NCBI GenBank assembly: GCA_964630455.1
Contig: CAZVVA010000069.1
Coordinates: 1 to 17,542 of the forward strand
DNA length: 17,542 nucleotides
Source of the DNA: JAUWMI01 sp964630455
Lineage (GTDB): Bacteria; Sumerlaeota; Sumerlaeia; MWCT01; JAUWMI01
Direction: 5' to 3'
Shown: one piece after another, positions 6,007 to 13,945 of the stretch
How the letters are laid out: each line of letters begins with the position of its first letter
Numbering within the stretch: the stretch's first letter is position 1
Translations under genes and position numbers: made by a program
The notes under the pieces: model-generated
The model's input: the letters and a program-made list of their open reading frames with translations, nothing else
Database searches by the model: none
What the model was told of the DNA's origin: nothing

Positions 6007-7614
6007 TTACTCAAGCTCTATTACAATTTCACTTAAGATCTTTCTAGCTCTCCAATCTACGTCCTGTCTTGTTTTCGCATAAATGATACCTATGTCAGCC
6101 AATGCACGGGCTTTTTCAAAGGTATAGCGTATTGTTTTTGCCGTTTCCAGAGCCTGAAGTAATAGTTCGAACACTTTCCCATTTTGTTCAGTTTCAGCAT
6201 ATTTGTCAGCTATCTCAATCAACGCTATGACTTTGCAATGAGGCTCGGCTATTGCATTTGCTGCCTGCTGAGCCTGGGATAATATTTCATAGGCTTTGTC
6301 TGTTTGTCCCATCTCATCACACTTGTCAGCTATCTTAATCAAGATCCTGACCTTACTTAGATATGCACGCTTTATGTTTTTTATGCTTTGTGCGAACTGA
6401 AGGGCCCGGTCGGATTGTCCTGCCTCTAGGTAGGCACCCGCTATCGCGGCTAATGCTCTGGCTTTGGCTTCGGAATCCCTGATTGTGTTCAAGATTTGAA
6501 AGGCCTGTGATAATAGCTCCGATGCTTTATCAGTATGTCCGTCTTTTGCATATTGAGCGACCCCTTTAGCGATCATGGCAATTGCAGAAGCTTTAGAATC
6601 TTTTCTCATTGATCGGGCTATTTGGAGTGCTTGTCCAAAGAGTTCAGCTTCTACACAATTCTTTAATACGTCAAACAATCTACTGTGATCTCCAGCTGCC
6701 TTTTGAGCTGCTTGAGAGAATATCTTAGAGGCCATCTGTTTGTCCTCGGCTTGTGCATAAGCTAGGGCTATTACCCGCAGCGTCCAGACTTTGAAATAGT
6801 CTTTATCGGCTTCGAGAAGCGCTTTGGATAAGATTTCTAAAGCTTTTTCCTGCTCTCCTATTTTTGCATATTGCGCCGCCACCTCCGCCATCGTCCGGGC
6901 TTTCAGTTTCTCTAAGCCTTGAGCAATCGCGAGAGCATGCGAGAGTATCTGAGAGGCATTCTCTTTTTGTCCAATATCAGCAAACTTGTCGGCGATTGTG
7001 ATGAGTGTATTGACTTTGTGAGCTGAATCCGACATCTTTTCGGCCTCAAGAAGAACTTGACCGCAATACTCTCCTTTCTTGTCCTTTTTAACAATCCCTC
7101 TCAATATGGCGTCTTTGTAGAGGACACTATCAAATGTTTGGGCTATCTGAAGTGCCTGGTCAAATTGCCCGGCTTGCGAATAAGCGTGAGCGATCGTAAG
7201 CATTGGTCTGGATCCGGCAAATTCTTGTTCTATTGTTTTCGCTATCTCAAGTGCCTGATCGATTTCTCCGGCTGTTGCATATTTTTCAACTATTACTCTT
7301 AATCGAACAGATCTTGCCCTTGCTTTTTTTATTGTCTTTGCTGCCTGAAGCGCTTCGGAAATTATTTCAAGGGCTTTCTCTTTAAGGCCGGCTTCCAAAC
7401 ATTTTTCAACTATTTTTTCCAATAGAACAGTTCTATAAACGGCTTTCCTTTCTGAGAGAGCAACAAAAACAGCGCAGGATAGAGGACTATTTTTAGCCTC
7501 GGGTTTTAGTTCTTCAAAGCGCCTAATAGTTTCTGAAGTTCGATCAGAACCGGTGCATCCAAGGTTAATAATTAGTACCAGACAGCCAATAATGTAGAAC
7601 ATTGATTTTTTCAT
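6007..7614 (-). CDS. TPR-repeat lipoprotein, about 13 repeats
   Basis: The 535 residues start with MKKSMFYIIGCLVLIINLGC, a lipoprotein-like signal peptide; the lipobox NLGC is slightly atypical because of Asn at -3. The remainder is a run of about 13 helical units of 33-43 residues with the tetratricopeptide pattern, for example KARALAAIAGAYLEAGQSDR followed by ALQFAQSI. Units 5, 6, 7, 9, 11 and 12 carry a longer second helix. Such arrays are protein-binding scaffolds; no enzymatic domain is present and the partner is unknown. No clear ribosome binding site precedes the ATG. Base composition differs from the neighbours: a 60-base sample at 6061-6120 has 25 G+C, against 36 in a leuS sample at 9661-9720. 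The gene is alone on its strand and bracketed by the methyltransferase 3' end and its partial copy, which suggests that it arrived by transfer. Confidence 0.88.
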   Translation of the reverse strand: MKKSMFYIIGCLVLIINLGCTGSDRTSETIRRFEELKPEAKNSPLSCAVFVALSERKAVYRTVLLEKIVEKCLEAGLKEKALEIISEALQAAKTIKKARARSVRLRVIVEKYATAGEIDQALEIAKTIEQEFAGSRPMLTIAHAYSQAGQFDQALQIAQTFDSVLYKDAILRGIVKKDKKGEYCGQVLLEAEKMSDSAHKVNTLITIADKFADIGQKENASQILSHALAIAQGLEKLKARTMAEVAAQYAKIGEQEKALEILSKALLEADKDYFKVWTLRVIALAYAQAEDKQMASKIFSQAAQKAAGDHSRLFDVLKNCVEAELFGQALQIARSMRKDSKASAIAMIAKGVAQYAKDGHTDKASELLSQAFQILNTIRDSEAKARALAAIAGAYLEAGQSDRALQFAQSIKNIKRAYLSKVRILIKIADKCDEMGQTDKAYEILSQAQQAANAIAEPHCKVIALIEIADKYAETEQNGKVFELLLQALETAKTIRYTFEKARALADIGIIYAKTRQDVDWRARKILSEIVIELE

Positions 7615-7799
7615 TGTAGTAAATGTGGTATCCGGGGTACGAGTTCTTGAAATTCGGGCGAAACAGATATATTATGAGCCGCCCTAGACAAAGCAAGAGC
7701 TTGGGGTTTTTGCGCCAAGGGATCCTCGCTCCCGGAAGACTAGCGAAAGAACCGGGCCTTCCAGCGCTATATGAGGTGAGTCTTCTCGCAGCATGTCCC

Positions 7800-7925
7800 C
7801 AGGTGTTTTCCAGCTCTTGGAAGTATTCTTTCTATTTAAACAGTGTTGATACGCGCGCCGTGTTGTCAAGGGAATTTGAACGTCTCTGGAAAGCGGACAT
7901 TGCGGCAGCGGAACAAAACCATTGA
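7800..7925 (+). pseudogene. Possible remnant of a phospholipase D/cardiolipin-synthase-type C-terminus
   Basis: In the frame ending at the TGA of 7923-7925 the sequence reads SSSWKYSFYLNSVDTRAVLS followed by REFERLWKADIAAAEQ. This resembles the closing segment of cardiolipin synthases and related PLD proteins (SFxLNFEVN...VxxxFExDLxxS), but a few residues of the middle strand are missing and no HKD motif is present nearby. The upstream part of the open frame (7623-7799) is unconvincing. This is a memory-based resemblance in a short piece and may be chance. The rest of 7615-8028 shows nothing I can support. Confidence 0.2.
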
Positions 7926-8028
7926 AAGAGTGACAAAGACCTGCTCACAGAGAATATTCTGTGCTCGATGTAGGCGAAGAACTTACTCCTGAGATTTCAA
8001 GAATCAAGACTTGACTGCCTGATTAGTT

Positions 8029-8148
8029 GCCCCCAAAACGCTCTCTCCGGTGTACACGAAGAAAGGCGCTGCTGCAGAGCGCATCCTGTTCAAGGCAGTC
8101 AAGCAGGGAAGACCGGGCTTCGAAATTTTGCCACCGAAAGTACTGTAA
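8029..8148 (+). pseudogene. Truncated second copy of the methyltransferase 3' end
   Basis: These 120 bases align without gaps to 5677-5796, the last 39 codons and stop of the methyltransferase gene, with 106 identical bases. The frame is open and ends in the same TAA, coding APKTLSPVYTKKGAAAERIL and onwards. Seven differences are synonymous, while five codons change the residue (V/A, C/S, S/T, D/G, N/R). Homology ends at the stop codon on one side and at about 8029 on the other, where an in-frame TGA (8020-8022) lies just upstream. No start codon, ribosome binding site or catalytic part is present, so it is not functional as a methyltransferase. Confidence 0.9.
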
Positions 8149-8169
8149 TGCATATGAACATTAAGGCCA

Positions 8170-8190
8170 AGGCCGAACGTCTCTCGGCCT
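8170..8190. other. Hairpin downstream of the partial methyltransferase copy
   Basis: AGGCCGA (8170-8176) and TCGGCCT (8184-8190) form a perfect 7-bp stem with a 7-base loop, 21 bases after the stop of the partial copy. No T run follows directly, so it is not a classic terminator. It could be the original 3' stem-loop of the lost gene. The remaining 8191-8366 interval shows no gene. Confidence 0.45.
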
Positions 8191-8366
8191 GGAATGCTGT
8201 CAGACAGGCGACAGGAAACCAAAATTTTCTTGACAATTAGATGCTTTTTTTCTTGCAAATTATCCAGAAGTTGCAATAGCGTATGTATGTTTCTATTTAA
8301 TTTCCTGTTAATGAGCAGCTATTGGGGCGATGTGGGAGAAAACGTAAGGAGCGCTTTGGAGAGCCT

Positions 8367-8948
8367 ATGATGATCTTGCTTAAAGAGTATCGTCATCACA
8401 CCTCGCATGAAGAGGCAACAGTTTGGTGCGATTGCGGGAATGCGCATGTGGTAGAGAGGATGGTAGGGACTGAGAAAGTGTTTCGCTGCAATTCCTGTGC
8501 AAACGAGACGACGTGGGAGAAATTGCGCAGCGATGCAACGGACAGCTGGCTACACGGCAAGTGGGCTGTGAAGTATGAAAAACGCCGGGAAAAGCGGGTT
8601 ACCATATACTGCCCCGTACAGCTTCGCGTTCAAACCTCTTCCGCAGTCGCTCCTCTCGTGATCCTCAATGGCATTGTGAAAAACATGAGTGAAACGGGCT
8701 TGGCTATTGTGGTTAGCGACTTTGATGAGAAGTACCAGGAAATATTTGATACGGAGATCTGCGATGTGACCGTGCATTTTGAGGTCTCGTCCAAAGATAT
8801 TCTCCCAACGAGCGTGAAAGCGCAAATTGTGCATATAGAGTTTAACAAGCTCGAGCTGCCTGCCTGTCGTATGGGCCTCATGTTTTTGAATCTGCATCGG
8901 AAGGAAAAAGAGCAGATTCGCAATTTCATCCTGAGCTCCCGTTGCTAG
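8367..8948 (+). CDS. Zinc-ribbon plus PilZ domain protein
   Basis: The ATG at 8367 is chosen because GGAG (8358-8361) lies 5 bases upstream; a TTG at 8322 would add 15 Arg-rich residues with no support. In the 193 residues, the N-terminal part has CDC (21-23) and CNSC (41-44), a small zinc-ribbon-like CxC-x17-CxxC pair. The C-terminal part (about 72-190) is a PilZ domain with the two c-di-GMP-binding signatures, RREKR (73-77, RxxxR) and NMSETG (106-111, D/NxSxxG). It is expected to be a cytosolic c-di-GMP receptor affecting motility, exopolysaccharide or secretion, but no such target gene is next to it. It stands as a single gene between the partial methyltransferase copy and leuS. Confidence 0.85.
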   Translation: MMILLKEYRHHTSHEEATVWCDCGNAHVVERMVGTEKVFRCNSCANETTWEKLRSDATDSWLHGKWAVKYEKRREKRVTIYCPVQLRVQTSSAVAPLVILNGIVKNMSETGLAIVVSDFDEKYQEIFDTEICDVTVHFEVSSKDILPTSVKAQIVHIEFNKLELPACRMGLMFLNLHRKEKEQIRNFILSSRC

Positions 8949-9318
8949 GCCTACCGCCTGCACATCTTCTCAATGCAGGGTATGTTCTTCCGACCGGGAT
9001 GTCCTCTCAAAAAAATGTAATCTTCTCTGGAGTACTGAGTACTATATTAATGTACCGGCTTTGCATGTGTTGATTTGCGCCAAAGATCAGTTAGGCGCGC
9101 AAAATTCCAGAGGTTGTGCTCCTACCGCCGAAACAGGAATACAACGTAAGGCTTCATTCGCTCATACCATGCGGGAAGCCAGGTGCCTCCGATTGCGATG
9201 ACCAGAGGAGGATAACAGCTTGACTTTTCTTGCCTTCCCAGTTAAAAGTCCTCAAAATCTGTCTGCGATTTAGCTGCAATCTTTCACCCAGATTACCTAA
9301 CGAGAAAGTAAATTGACG
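8949..9318. other. Intergenic region upstream of leuS
   Basis: No gene is supported in these 370 bases. Two things stand out. AGTACTGAGTACT at about 9031-9043 is a short palindrome. AGGAGG at 9205-9210 is a perfect ribosome binding site with a TTG 9 bases on (9220), opening a 17-codon frame that ends at TAG 9271-9273. That frame contains only two Leu codons, so it is not a clear leucine attenuator. I see no T-box features. Confidence 0.4.
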
Positions 9319-11808
9319 ATGATCGAAGTTTATTATCCGCATAAGGATATTGAGGAAAAATGGCAAGCCCACTGGGAAGCCACCCGGCAATTTGAAACCG
9401 CCCACCCTACCACGCGTCCCAAGTATTACGTGCTTGAAATGTTTCCGTATCCCAGCGGGAAGCTCCATATGGGACACCTGCGCGTATATTGTATTGGGGA
9501 TACTCTGGCGCGATTCAAGCGGATACACGGCCTTAACGTTTTGCATCCGATGGGCTACGACGCGTTTGGTCTTCCTGCTGAGAATGCAGCAAAAAAGAGC
9601 CAAATTCACCCGCGTGTCTGGACGGAACAATGCATCGAGAGTATGAAACAGCAGCAGCGACGCCTGGGGCTGAGCTACGATTGGACTCGCGAGGTCATTA
9701 CCTGTCGACCGGACTACTACATCTGGAATCAGTGGCTCTTTTTGCAGTTCTACAAACGCGGGCTTGCCTACAAGAAGCGGGCGCCGATCAACTGGTGCGA
9801 ACAATGCCAGACCGTACTTGCCAATGAACAGGTCATTAGCGGGAAATGCTGGCGCTGTGAAGAGCGGGTTACAGTGCGAAACCTCGAGCAGTGGTTTCTC
9901 AAGATTACAGCCTATGCAGATCGCTTGCTAGAGGATCTTAATCGGCTGGAGAAATGGCCGGAACATGTCAAGACCATGCAGCGCAACTGGATTGGCCGTA
10001 GTGATGGGGTCATGGTGGAATTCCAGATTGCGGATTCCGGCACGTCCTTGCCAATCTTTACCACGCGCCCTGATACGCTCTTTGGCGTAACATTCATGGT
10101 TTTTGCTCCCGAGCACCCTCTGGTGATGGAACTGGTACAAGGTACAGCTTATGAACAGGAAGTAAAGCGGCTCGTTGATCGCGTAGTGCTGGAGGATCGG
10201 TTCACGCGCACCGCAGAAGATCGCCAGAAAGAGGGGATGTTCATCGGCCGAAAAGCCATTAATCCTGTGAATGGCGAAGAGATTCCCATCTACATTGCCA
10301 ATTTTGTTCTTATGGAGTATGGCACCGGATGCATCATGGCGGTGCCTGCACATGATCAACGCGACTTTGAATTCGCACGGCTCATGAATATCCCCATTCG
10401 GGTAGTCATTCAGCCGCCGGGTGAAACGCTTGACCCGGACCATATGGAATCAGCATACGTGGAGCCGGGAGTGATGGTGAACTCAGGCCAGTACAACGGA
10501 AAGGAGTCCGTCCGCGCTCAGCAGGCCATAGCGGATGATCTTGTTTCCCGCGGTCTGGGGAAGCGCACGGTGCAATACAAGCTACGCGACTGGCTTATCA
10601 GCCGCCAGCGCTACTGGGGCACGCCAATTCCCATGGTCTATTGTTCACAGTGTAAATCTGTTCCAGTGCGTGAACAAGACCTGCCGGTTGTTTTGCCAGA
10701 AGAGATACAGTTCAGCGGGAGCGGAAACCCGTTGGCCAAGAGTCGCGACTATGTCGAGACAAAGTGCCCTGAGTGCGGCGGGCCGGCCCGACGCGAAACG
10801 GATACGATGGACACCTTTTTCGATTCCTCCTGGTACTTCTTGCGTTACTGTGACCCGCACAATAAGGTTGTTCCGTTTGATGGCAAATTAGCGAATTATT
10901 GGATGGAGGTTGATCAATACATCGGTGGGGTGGAACATGCAATTCTCCACCTGCTATACTCGCGATTTTTCTGTAAGGCCCTTCACGATCTTGGCCTAAT
11001 AGATTTCGACGAGCCTTTTGAACAATTGCTGGCTCAAGGGATGGTGACAAAAGACGGGAAAAAGATGTCGAAGTCGTTTGGGAATGTGGTTGATCCCGAT
11101 GATATTATTGAGAGCTATGGAGCCGACACAGCGCGGCTGTTTATTCTGTTCGCCTCACCGCCAGAGAAGGAACTGGAGTGGAGTGACCAGGGCGTCGAGG
11201 GCTGTTATCGGTTTGTCAATCGGGTGTGGCGGTTTGTGCAGTCAAACCTGAACGTGATTCAGGAGGGAGCAGTAGCGGCCTCCCAGCATTCGCCGATCCC
11301 AGGGTCAAGTTCTGCTGACCGAGAGCTCTATCGGCTAGTCCATAGGACTGTAAAGCGTGTGAGCGTCGACATCGGAGACAGGTTTCATTTCAATACGGCC
11401 ATTGCGGCGATCATGGAAATGGTCAACGGTCTTTATGGGTATGCCTTGCGCGATGACGCAGATTCTAAGGCGCTGCTATGGTACAGCATCCAGCGTCTCC
11501 TTATACTGCTCTCACCGTTTGCCCCGCATCTCTGCGAGGAGCTCTGGTCCGCGATCGGTAGCCCTCACTCCATTTCGGCAGAACCGTGGCCGTCTTATGA
11601 CGAGCAAGCCATCGCAGCCGAAAAGATGCTGATCGTGGTTCAGGTGAATGGAAAGGTGCGCGGCAAAGTTTCAGTGGCAGCTGGTTCAACGGAAGAGCAG
11701 GTCAACCAAGCGGCCTTCCAGGATGAACGGGTGCTCAAGCACCTTGAAGGCCGAACTATTGAGCGTGTGATCTACGTGCCAGGAAAATTAATCAACATCG
11801 TACTGTGA
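9319..11808 (+). CDS. leuS: Leucyl-tRNA synthetase
   Basis: It charges tRNA(Leu) with leucine in the cytosol and edits mischarged tRNA. From the ATG at 9319 it has 829 residues, normal for bacterial LeuRS; a TTG two codons earlier (9313) is also possible and the ribosome binding site (GAGAAAG) is weak. Class I signatures are HMGH (50-53, in PYPSGKLHMGH) and KMSKS (582-586). Between them lies a zinc-binding insertion with C160, C163, C177 and C180, then the CP1 editing domain with TTRPDTLFGVTF and YGTGCIMAVPAHDQRD, whose Asp is the editing residue. A second cysteine cluster (CSQC, CPECGG) lies after the editing domain. The anticodon-binding domain and the C-terminal VQVNGKVRGK segment are complete. 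The HhH protein gene follows 70 bases downstream. Confidence 0.98.
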   Translation: MIEVYYPHKDIEEKWQAHWEATRQFETAHPTTRPKYYVLEMFPYPSGKLHMGHLRVYCIGDTLARFKRIHGLNVLHPMGYDAFGLPAENAAKKSQIHPRVWTEQCIESMKQQQRRLGLSYDWTREVITCRPDYYIWNQWLFLQFYKRGLAYKKRAPINWCEQCQTVLANEQVISGKCWRCEERVTVRNLEQWFLKITAYADRLLEDLNRLEKWPEHVKTMQRNWIGRSDGVMVEFQIADSGTSLPIFTTRPDTLFGVTFMVFAPEHPLVMELVQGTAYEQEVKRLVDRVVLEDRFTRTAEDRQKEGMFIGRKAINPVNGEEIPIYIANFVLMEYGTGCIMAVPAHDQRDFEFARLMNIPIRVVIQPPGETLDPDHMESAYVEPGVMVNSGQYNGKESVRAQQAIADDLVSRGLGKRTVQYKLRDWLISRQRYWGTPIPMVYCSQCKSVPVREQDLPVVLPEEIQFSGSGNPLAKSRDYVETKCPECGGPARRETDTMDTFFDSSWYFLRYCDPHNKVVPFDGKLANYWMEVDQYIGGVEHAILHLLYSRFFCKALHDLGLIDFDEPFEQLLAQGMVTKDGKKMSKSFGNVVDPDDIIESYGADTARLFILFASPPEKELEWSDQGVEGCYRFVNRVWRFVQSNLNVIQEGAVAASQHSPIPGSSSADRELYRLVHRTVKRVSVDIGDRFHFNTAIAAIMEMVNGLYGYALRDDADSKALLWYSIQRLLILLSPFAPHLCEELWSAIGSPHSISAEPWPSYDEQAIAAEKMLIVVQVNGKVRGKVSVAAGSTEEQVNQAAFQDERVLKHLEGRTIERVIYVPGKLINIVL

Positions 11809-11878
11809 GCGGCCGTGCGGCAATCGTTGTCAGTGCAGCAGCGGCGTTGCGCAGTTTTTCTCAGCCAGAGGAGGAGCA

Positions 11879-12643
11879 ATGCTTTCTGGAATGACACGTC
11901 AGGAGCAGAAGATTCTGCTCCTGTTGATCCTGGTCATTACTGTTGGTATGGGTATCCATTACGTTGGCAGCCGCCCGGGCCGGCATGGTGTGTGGGTGGA
12001 GTCAGGGGCGCCCGGGTCTGGGAAAGTTAGCAAGGCAATGTCAGGGGGTGGCAATGCAAATGAGGCAGAGCAAAGCCAGGCGCCAATGCCCCTGCCGGAG
12101 GCGCAGCGCAGCTACGTCGAGGGCCGTCTTGATATTAATCAAGCAACGCTTGAGCAGCTTGATCAGCTCCCTGGCATTGGTCCCAAGAAAGCACAACTCA
12201 TTATTGAGTATCGAGAGGCAAATAAGGGTTTCAGAGCCGTAGAGGAGTTATTTAACATTTCGAGTATCGGGGAGAAAACATATTCCGGGTTGAAGGGATA
12301 CGTATGCGTGGGTGGGCCACAGGAAGGTCACCCGGCTCCCAGTACAGCTCAATTGCCAGCGCCTTCTGCTTCCTTGATGCTGACAGGCACAGCAAGCGAA
12401 GGGCAGCAAAAAGAGCCCCAAGCCGTCTTTATCCTGGAAGATTCTCTCGCGAGAGTAAATATCAACACAGCCTCGTCTGAAAAGTTAAAGAGCCTCGATG
12501 GAATTGGCGATGCACTGGCGGGGCGAATCATACAGTATCGCCAGGAGCACGGGCCGTTTCGTTCCCCACAAGATATCATGAAGGTTGAAGGAATTGGCCC
12601 GGTTCGTTACGAAGCGAATAAGCATCGCATTGTGGTGAAGTAG
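11879..12643 (+). CDS. Membrane-anchored protein with two ComEA-type HhH modules
   Basis: The ATG at 11879 follows AGGAGG (11869-11874) by 4 bases. Of 254 residues, 11-29 form one N-terminal membrane segment (KILLLLILVITVGMGIHYV), leaving the rest outside the cytoplasm. Two helix-hairpin-helix modules follow: the first at about 84-146 (LDINQATLEQLDQLPGIGPK), the second at 192-254 (VNINTASSEKLKSLDGIGDA), joined by a Pro/Ala/Ser-rich linker. ComEA proteins of natural competence have an N-terminal anchor and one such double-hairpin module that binds incoming DNA; a duplicate module is unusual. The role is likely binding of double-stranded DNA at the membrane, but no other competence gene is visible. 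It probably shares a transcript with leuS. Confidence 0.88.
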   Translation: MLSGMTRQEQKILLLLILVITVGMGIHYVGSRPGRHGVWVESGAPGSGKVSKAMSGGGNANEAEQSQAPMPLPEAQRSYVEGRLDINQATLEQLDQLPGIGPKKAQLIIEYREANKGFRAVEELFNISSIGEKTYSGLKGYVCVGGPQEGHPAPSTAQLPAPSASLMLTGTASEGQQKEPQAVFILEDSLARVNINTASSEKLKSLDGIGDALAGRIIQYRQEHGPFRSPQDIMKVEGIGPVRYEANKHRIVVK

Positions 12644-12646
12644 CAA

Positions 12647-12667
12647 AGTCCGAGAAGGACTGCTTTT
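12647..12667 (+). terminator. Weak candidate terminator after the HhH gene
   Basis: AGTCC (12647-12651) pairs with GGACT (12657-12661) around GAGAA, followed by GC and TTTT. The stem is only 5 bp, so termination would be weak. It begins 4 bases after the upstream stop codon. Confidence 0.35.
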
Positions 12668-12816
12668 GGTGCAGGAAGAGGAAGGATCTCGCCTGGATCC
12701 GGGAGCAGGCCATGAGTGGTAATGCGCGATGGAGTCTCAGAATACAGCTGCCATGTCAACGCGAAGGATGCTTTCCACGTCAAATAAAATAGGGGGGATA
12801 ATGTAAGTTATTTTGT

Positions 12817-12843
12817 TTGACAGATTGTGTGCTGATATATTAA
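12817..12843 (+). promoter_or_regulatory. Candidate promoter of the envelope gene cluster
   Basis: A perfect -35 box TTGACA (12817-12822) is followed after 15 bases by TATTAA (12838-12843, 4 of 6) in a very AT-rich stretch, about 80 bases before the next start. The short spacer and mediocre -10 keep confidence moderate. The rest of 12668-12925 shows no gene. Confidence 0.4.
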
Positions 12844-12925
12844 TAAGTTAAATGTGTTCAATGGGGAAATTGGCGGATTAAGGATTTCTCGCCACAATTT
12901 TCCGAGAGCAAAAGGAGGGATTCCG

Positions 12926-13921
12926 ATGAGACGATTTTCACTGCTTTTTGTAGGACTGTTTGCGACCCTTGCTTGGGCTTTTACATCAGTTACACTGGCT
13001 CAGTTAAATCCTTTTGATACAGGTGGAGCGGAACGGCCTCTTCTCGATGCAAGCCCAACGGGCGGTCTGGACGCGAGTACCTATACGGGAAGAGCGCGGG
13101 CGGCTGCTGAACCGGCACCGGCTGCCGGGCCTTCACCATTCTCTCGTATGGATGTTGATTTTGTAGATCCAGATGCATTGGCTGGCGCTAGGCCAGCTGC
13201 GGCTGGAGCAGCAGCACCAGGTCCACCAGCTCCGTGGGTTGCTGCGTCGGCGCCCGGCCAAGGGCCGACACCTACGCCAACACCAGTAATGGTAATGGTT
13301 ATCGGTGGCCAGCGTGTGAGGTGTGTAGTGTGTGGCACATTACTCGAAGATGTGAGGAGGGCGCAGGTGCCAGAGATAGTTGCCAAAACGCAATTCCATG
13401 ATGATGGCACCCACGGCGACGCAGAAGCCGGCGATGGAGAATATACGAATATCACTGAGCATAATGACGAGTTCTTAGGGCCTGAATGTAACGCCCTTAA
13501 GCAGCGATTGCTTTCGCTGCTGCACTATTGCGAAGAAACGGATTCTCTGCAATTCTTCCGTCTTTATGCCACTACCACAGAGCCCATTTCCCAGATCACC
13601 AAGAGCCGCTACGAAGAACAAGAACGTGACGCTAAGCTCAAAGAATGGAATGAGCGGTTCCTGCGCATGTTTCGCAAGAATCCCGATGATCCAACGAGTG
13701 GATTCTATCCGCTGTACGTGCCGATACCACCTAAACCGCCAGAGGCACCGATGCCACCGGGATTTAATCCCATTCTGGCAGAACAGCTGCGTGAGGAAGA
13801 AAGACGACAGCAGCAGCAGCAGCAGCAGCAGGTTACGGCTGACCGCTGGGGCGGCGCTCGAGGAGGAGAGACTATGGGTGGTCCTGCGGGTAGCGGCGCG
13901 AGTAGCGCCTATTTTCGGTAA
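12926..13921 (+). CDS. Secreted Pro/Ala-rich protein with CxxC, GDAEAGDGEY loop and polyQ tract
   Basis: Function unknown. The ATG at 12926 follows AAAGGAGGG and begins a signal peptide (MRRFSLLFVGLFATLAWAFT, cleavage probably after SVTLA, residue 25). Residues 26-120 are a disordered-looking Ala/Pro/Gly-rich stretch. A compact part follows, with CVVC (133-136) and the motif DDGTHGDAEAGDGEY (159-173), an acidic loop common in secreted beta-sandwich or anchor domains and likely to bind calcium. A helical, charged part (about 186-250) contains C188 and C202. Then come a proline-rich segment (IPPKPPEAPMPPGF), a charged helix running into eight consecutive Gln (295-302), and a Gly/Ser tail. It heads a three-gene run: the next start is 24 bases after its stop. 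An envelope or extracellular structural role is inference. Confidence 0.85.
   Translation: MRRFSLLFVGLFATLAWAFTSVTLAQLNPFDTGGAERPLLDASPTGGLDASTYTGRARAAAEPAPAAGPSPFSRMDVDFVDPDALAGARPAAAGAAAPGPPAPWVAASAPGQGPTPTPTPVMVMVIGGQRVRCVVCGTLLEDVRRAQVPEIVAKTQFHDDGTHGDAEAGDGEYTNITEHNDEFLGPECNALKQRLLSLLHYCEETDSLQFFRLYATTTEPISQITKSRYEEQERDAKLKEWNERFLRMFRKNPDDPTSGFYPLYVPIPPKPPEAPMPPGFNPILAEQLREEERRQQQQQQQQVTADRWGGARGGETMGGPAGSGASSAYFR
13808..13831 (+). repeat. (CAG)8 trinucleotide microsatellite
   Basis: Eight perfect CAG codons encode Gln 295-302 of the secreted protein. Perfect codon use, with no CAA, makes it prone to slippage, which here would alter length without a frameshift. Confidence 0.97.
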
Positions 13922-13945
13922 GCAGGGGCCGGATAGAACATCACG

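Noticed and set aside
8004..8276. 90-codon minus-strand frame
   Set aside because: Antisense to the partial methyltransferase copy, with no recognisable domain or ribosome binding site.
8949..9318. T-box riboswitch upstream of leuS
   Set aside because: No T-box sequence, specifier loop or terminator/antiterminator pair is visible.
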